Source of the DNA: JAMXLG01 sp963818925 | GTDB lineage: Bacteria; Vulcanimicrobiota; Vulcanimicrobiia; Vulcanimicrobiales; Vulcanimicrobiaceae | Assembly: GCA_963818925.1 (NCBI GenBank) | Contig: CAWFTN010000002.1 | Span: forward strand, 71,501 to 135,500 | DNA length: 64,000 nucleotides | Reading direction: 5' to 3' | Part shown: positions 60,084-64,000 of the stretch, one piece after another | Layout: every line of letters begins with the position of its first letter | Numbering within the stretch: position 1 is the first letter of the stretch | The notes under the pieces: generated by a model | What the model was told of the DNA's origin: nothing | Database searches by the model: none | What the model saw: the letters and a program-made list of their open reading frames with translations, nothing else | Translations under genes and position numbers: made by a program

Positions 60084-61258
60084 CCGTTTCCGTTGCGACC
60101 ATCGACACCCCAGTCGCGCTCGACGTATTATGCGGCCGCGTGCGTCAAGCACCGCGCGTAGCGCTCGATACGGAATTTCACACCGAGCGGACGTACGCGC
60201 CGCGCCTCATGGTGGTACAGCTTGCCTTCGACGACGGCGCCGTTATCGTCGACCCGCTTGCGGTGCCGGATCTACGGCCGCTGATCGATGCGCTCTCCGA
60301 CACGATCGTCGTGGGCCATGCGTTGACGTCGGATCTCAAAATCTTTGCGGAGCGATTCGATGCGGTGCCGCCCAGTGTGTTCGATACGCAAGTGGCCGCC
60401 TCGTTTCTAGGCTACGGCATGCAGGTGTCGCTTGCCGATCTCGTGCGCGACGTCGAACGCGTGCGGCTTTCGAAATCGCAGACCGTCAGTGACTGGTCGT
60501 CGCGGCCGTTCAGCGCGCGACAAGTGGAATATCTTGTCGATGACGTCGCGCATCTGCTGCCGATGTACGACAAACTGACGCGCCGTTTAGAAGATGCCGG
60601 ACGCCTTACTTGGGCGCTCGAGGAGTGCGCAGGCCTCGGCGACATCGAACGCTATTGCGCCGACGAGCGTCGCGCATACTTGCGAATCCCGGGTGCGATG
60701 CGAATGAACCGGCGGGAACTCGGCGTCCTGAACGAACTCGTGAAGTTGCGCGACCGTGTTGCGCGTGAGCGTGACTTGCCGCTCAAATATATCATTGCGG
60801 ACGACGTCGTCGGCGGTCTTGCGGCGCTGCGTCCCAAGCGCGTCGAAGATCTCGAGCAGTTGCGTCGCCTGGACGCCGGATCGCGCCGTCAACTCGGCCG
60901 CGCGATCGTCGAAGCGGTGGAGCGCGGCGAAGCGATTTCCGAAGACGAACTGCCGAGGCGTCCGGAACGTCCGCTCGGCCAAAGCCGCGACACGCTTGCT
61001 GCGATGATGGGCGTCGTCGTCGGCGAGATCGCTCGCTTCAACGACTTGCCTCAGAGCTTACTCGTGCCGCGTGCAACGCTCGAGCGCGTTGCACGCGAGG
61101 TTCCGCAGACGCAAGAAGCGTTCGATGCGCTGCTCGAACTCTCGCATTGGCGCATGGCGCTCGTCGCCGAGCCGTTGTGGCGACTTTTGTCTGGTGAACT
61201 GCGTCTGGGTATCGAAGGCTACGCGCACGGCGACCCCAAAATACGCTTAACGCCATGA
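60080..61258 (+). CDS. rnd: Ribonuclease D
   Basis: 392 residues from GTG 60080. DEDDy exonuclease motifs: ALDTEFHTERTYAPRL (D, E), VVGHALTSDLKIFAERF (D) and VEYLVDDVAHLLPMYDKL (Y, D). Two HRDC-type helical regions follow (RRELGVLNELVKLRDRVARE and RDTLAAMMGVVVGEIARFND), as in E. coli RNase D. It trims the 3-prime ends of tRNA and small RNAs. It overlaps both neighbours by four bases (GTGA upstream, ATGA downstream), so it is translationally coupled to the VTT protein and aconitase. Confidence 0.95.
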   Translation: MTVSVATIDTPVALDVLCGRVRQAPRVALDTEFHTERTYAPRLMVVQLAFDDGAVIVDPLAVPDLRPLIDALSDTIVVGHALTSDLKIFAERFDAVPPSVFDTQVAASFLGYGMQVSLADLVRDVERVRLSKSQTVSDWSSRPFSARQVEYLVDDVAHLLPMYDKLTRRLEDAGRLTWALEECAGLGDIERYCADERRAYLRIPGAMRMNRRELGVLNELVKLRDRVARERDLPLKYIIADDVVGGLAALRPKRVEDLEQLRRLDAGSRRQLGRAIVEAVERGEAISEDELPRRPERPLGQSRDTLAAMMGVVVGEIARFNDLPQSLLVPRATLERVAREVPQTQEAFDALLELSHWRMALVAEPLWRLLSGELRLGIEGYAHGDPKIRLTP

Positions 61259-63996
61259 ATCAGCACGCGAATAGCTTCAATGCGGTCGACACGCTCATCG
61301 TCGGCGGCCGCTCGTATAAATATTTCCGGCTTGACGCGGTCGAGAAGGCCGGGGTCACGAAGCTCAGCCGCCTCCCGTACAGCCTGAAAATTCTGCTTGA
61401 AAACCTGCTTCGTTTTGAAGACGGACGCTCGGTAACGAAGACTGACGTCGAAGCGCTCGCGCGCTGGAATGCCAAGGCTGCGCCGGAAAAAGAAATCGCG
61501 TTTCGTCCGGCTCGCGTGCTGTTGCAAGATTTCACCGGCGTGCCGTGCGTGGTCGATCTCGCCGCAATGCGCGACGCGATGGCTGCAATGGGCGGCGATC
61601 CGAAGAAGATCAATCCGCTGCAGCCGGTCGAACTCGTCATCGATCACTCCGTGCAGATTGACTACTTCGGCAACAACGACGCACTTCAGAAGAACGCCGA
61701 TCTCGAATTTGAACGCAATCGCGAACGGTACGCGTTTTTGAAATGGGGACAATCGGCGCTCGACGGCTTCCGTGCGGTGCCGCCGGACACCGGCATCGTT
61801 CATCAAGTCAACATCGAGTATCTCGCGCGTGTGATCTTCGGCGCGGGCGGCGCCGGCGTCGCGTTCGATGAAAAAAATGCGTCGGCATATCCCGATACTG
61901 CGGTCGGAACGGATTCGCACACGACGATGGTCAACGGCCTCGGCGTGCTCGCGTGGGGCGTCGGAGGCATCGAAGCGGAAGCAGCGATGCTCGGTCAACC
62001 GGTGACGATGCTGATTCCGGAAGTCATCGGTTTCCGTCTCGACGGAGAATTGCGCGAAGGCGTCACGGCGACCGACCTCGTGCTGAAAATCACCGAGATG
62101 CTGCGCAAGCACGGCGTCGTTGGTAAGTTCGTCGAGTTCTTCGGCAAAGGTTTGAGCAAATTGCCGGTTGCGGATCGCACGACGATCGGCAACATGTCGC
62201 CCGAGTTCGGGTCGACCTGCGCGATCTTCCCGGTCGACGATCGTACACTCGAGTATTTGCGCCTTACGGGGCGTTCGGACGAACACGTCGCGCTCGTTGA
62301 AGCGTATGCGAAAGCACAGGGAATGTTCCGCACCGACGACATGCCGGATGCGGAATACAGCGATGTCTTGCACCTCGATCTCAGCCAGGTCGAACCGAAC
62401 GTTGCGGGTCCGCGACGTCCCCAAGATCGTGTGAGTCTCGGCAATGTGAAGTCGTCGTTCAACGAAGCGATGCAAGAGTGGCTCGCCGCGCGCGAAGGAA
62501 AGAACGGCGCGATCGCGCGCTACATCGAAGAAGGTGGCGGCGGTACGGCGACGATTGCGCAGACCGAAAAGGATGTTGCCGACGGCGCGGTTGTGATCGC
62601 GTCGATCACCAGTTGCACCAACACGTCGAATCCGTCGGTGTTGATCGGTGCGGGATTGCTTGCGCGTAACGCCGTGCAGCGCGGCTTGAAGAGCAGGCCG
62701 TGGGTGAAGACGTCCCTTGCGCCGGGATCGAAAGTCGTCAAAGACTATCTCGCCAAAGCGGGGTTGCAAGGGTATCTCGATACGCTCGGTTTCAATATCG
62801 TAGGTTACGGCTGCACGACGTGCATCGGAAATTCGGGTCCGCTGCCGAGCGACGTATCGGAGACGATCGCGGATCAAGATCTTATCGTCGCGGCGGTGTT
62901 ATCCGGTAACCGCAATTTCGAGGGACGGATACATCCGCAAGTCCGGGCGAACTACCTCGCGTCGCCGCCGCTCGTCGTTGCGTACGCGCTTGCCGGACGG
63001 ATGGACCTGGACCTGACGAGCGAGCCGCTCGGCACGGATCGCGACGGCAACCCGGTGTATCTCAAAGACATTTGGCCGAGCAACGACGAGATCGCGAAGA
63101 CGGTCACCGAGTGCGTGACCGACGAGATGTTCAAGTCGCGCTACTCGGACGTGTTCAAAGGCGACGAAAACTGGGCGAAGCTCGACGTTACGAAGAGCGA
63201 ACGCTACACATGGGATTCGCAGTCGGAGTACGTCAAGAACCCGCCGTATTTCGAAAACATGCCCGCCGAACCGGCGGCGCTCGCCGACATCAAGAACGCC
63301 CGCGCGCTCGCTGTGTTCGGTGATTCGATCACGACCGATCATATTTCGCCGGCCGGCAACATCGCCAAGACCTCGCCCGCCGCGAAGTATCTGATGGAGC
63401 ACGGCGTCGAGCCCAAGGACTTCAACTCGTACGGTGCGCGCCGCGGCAATCACGAAGTGATGATGCGCGGAACGTTTGCTAACGTGCGCCTGCGCAATCA
63501 CCTCGTGCCCGGCGTCGAAGGCGGGGTCACGCGCTACTTACCGGCGCACGAGCAGATGTCGATCTTCGATGCGGCGATGAAGTATAAGGCGGACGGCACG
63601 CCGCTGATCGTGCTTGCCGGTAAGGAGTACGGATCGGGTTCGTCGCGCGACTGGGCGGCGAAGGGACCGTATCTGCTCGGCATCAAGGCGGTGATCGCCG
63701 AATCGTTCGAGCGCATCCACCGGAGCAACTTAATCGGCATGGGCATTCTGCCGCTGCAGTTCATCGACGGCGCTGATCGTTCGACGTATGCCCTCTCGGG
63801 TCATGAACTCTACGACATCACGGGCATCGAATCGGGCATCACGCCTCGCATGCACGTCAACGTGAAGGCGACCGATGAGAAGTCCGGCAAATCGCTGCTT
63901 TTCAAGGCACTCGTGCGCATCGACACGCCGGACGAGGCGGAATACTACCGCAACGGCGGCATCCTTCAATACGTGTTGAGACAACTGCGCAGATAA
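61255..63996 (+). CDS. acnA: Aconitate hydratase A
   Basis: 913 residues, full length within the window, ending at TAA 63994-63996. Cluster ligands: ASITSCTNTSNPSVLIGAG (one Cys) and VGYGCTTCIGNSGPL (two Cys). FPVDDRTLEYLRLTGRSDEH, DSITTDHISPAGNI and AGKEYGSGSSRDWAAKGP are AcnA/IRP-type signatures, the last two contributing substrate-binding Ser/Arg. It isomerises citrate to isocitrate in the TCA cycle and, as apo-protein, may bind RNA. ATG 61255 overlaps the rnd stop. Confidence 0.97.
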   Translation: MNQHANSFNAVDTLIVGGRSYKYFRLDAVEKAGVTKLSRLPYSLKILLENLLRFEDGRSVTKTDVEALARWNAKAAPEKEIAFRPARVLLQDFTGVPCVVDLAAMRDAMAAMGGDPKKINPLQPVELVIDHSVQIDYFGNNDALQKNADLEFERNRERYAFLKWGQSALDGFRAVPPDTGIVHQVNIEYLARVIFGAGGAGVAFDEKNASAYPDTAVGTDSHTTMVNGLGVLAWGVGGIEAEAAMLGQPVTMLIPEVIGFRLDGELREGVTATDLVLKITEMLRKHGVVGKFVEFFGKGLSKLPVADRTTIGNMSPEFGSTCAIFPVDDRTLEYLRLTGRSDEHVALVEAYAKAQGMFRTDDMPDAEYSDVLHLDLSQVEPNVAGPRRPQDRVSLGNVKSSFNEAMQEWLAAREGKNGAIARYIEEGGGGTATIAQTEKDVADGAVVIASITSCTNTSNPSVLIGAGLLARNAVQRGLKSRPWVKTSLAPGSKVVKDYLAKAGLQGYLDTLGFNIVGYGCTTCIGNSGPLPSDVSETIADQDLIVAAVLSGNRNFEGRIHPQVRANYLASPPLVVAYALAGRMDLDLTSEPLGTDRDGNPVYLKDIWPSNDEIAKTVTECVTDEMFKSRYSDVFKGDENWAKLDVTKSERYTWDSQSEYVKNPPYFENMPAEPAALADIKNARALAVFGDSITTDHISPAGNIAKTSPAAKYLMEHGVEPKDFNSYGARRGNHEVMMRGTFANVRLRNHLVPGVEGGVTRYLPAHEQMSIFDAAMKYKADGTPLIVLAGKEYGSGSSRDWAAKGPYLLGIKAVIAESFERIHRSNLIGMGILPLQFIDGADRSTYALSGHELYDITGIESGITPRMHVNVKATDEKSGKSLLFKALVRIDTPDEAEYYRNGGILQYVLRQLRR

Positions 63997-64000
63997 CGAT

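Noticed and set aside
61219..62877. A 552-codon open frame on the minus strand opposite the aconitase gene
   Set aside because: GC-rich codon usage leaves long open antisense frames everywhere in this window; its translation is Arg/His-rich without any domain, while the plus-strand frame is unmistakable AcnA.

Overview
The window is 64 kb of GC-rich bacterial chromosome (roughly 60 percent G+C by eye), gene-dense, with no gap above 300 bases and no rRNA, tRNA, CRISPR array or insertion sequence that I can see. The organism is a diderm: it has two large TonB-dependent receptors with carboxypeptidase-regulatory-like N-terminal domains and many exported proteins and lipoproteins. It is an aerobic heterotroph, with a caa3-type cytochrome oxidase, heme A synthesis and aconitase. 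The gene mix, frequent TTG and GTG starts, and hairpin repeats of the TGTCATCCTGAGCG type suggest an uncultivated soil or rock lineage such as Candidatus Eremiobacterota (WPS-2/Vulcanimicrobiota). That placement is inference; no marker gene here proves it.

Layout. 1-2740 (minus): truncated APC amino-acid permease, methyltransferase, DUF4870 membrane protein. 2812-6038 (plus): coupled run of FAD oxidoreductase, small HExxH metallopeptidase, amino-sugar kinase and NanE epimerase. 6115-10023 (plus): caa3 oxidase operon ctaC-ctaD-ctaE plus two tiny membrane proteins, followed by an ECF sigma factor, a membrane protein that may be its anti-sigma, and an S41 peptidase (10098-12735). 12744-19325 (minus): membrane protein, AidB-like acyl-CoA dehydrogenase, small unknown, and the ctaA-ctaB-MFS block that makes heme A for the oxidase. 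19355-24370 (plus): lipoprotein, GH130 enzyme, prfC, lipoprotein, threonine dehydratase. 24344-31058 (minus): VOC-marR operon with a visible palindromic operator, SPW protein, AhpD-like protein, small secreted proteins, a 990-residue Asp-box propeller protein and a YkgJ-type cysteine-cluster protein.

31159-34908 holds a ROK sugar kinase, an SDR, an MGDG-synthase-like glycosyltransferase and a fatty-acid-hydroxylase-like protein (possible glycolipid metabolism). 34903-39250 (plus) holds a lytic transglycosylase, a lipoprotein, EgtD and an S9 peptidase. 39301-42163 (minus) is a four-gene OpuC-like betaine-type ABC importer. 42203-54517 holds ppk1, two TonB-dependent receptors and a tandem pair of exported metallophosphoesterases on the plus strand. 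Opposing minus-strand genes encode an EVE protein, a rhodanese, a monothiol glutaredoxin, BolA and a small membrane protein. 54521-63996 holds an MDR oxidoreductase, tandem hairpin repeats, an MBL-Nudix pair, small secreted proteins, a divergent RpiB-like protein, a VKOR-like protein diverging from a TVP38-like one, ribonuclease D and aconitase.

No mobile defence island or obvious giant novel system is present. The best leads are local: two unexplained small subunits in the oxidase operon, a VKOR homologue without loop cysteines, an RpiB homologue without its histidines, the EgtD/OpuC neighbourhood, the ppk1-receptor-phosphoesterase neighbourhood, and several compact regulatory overlaps.
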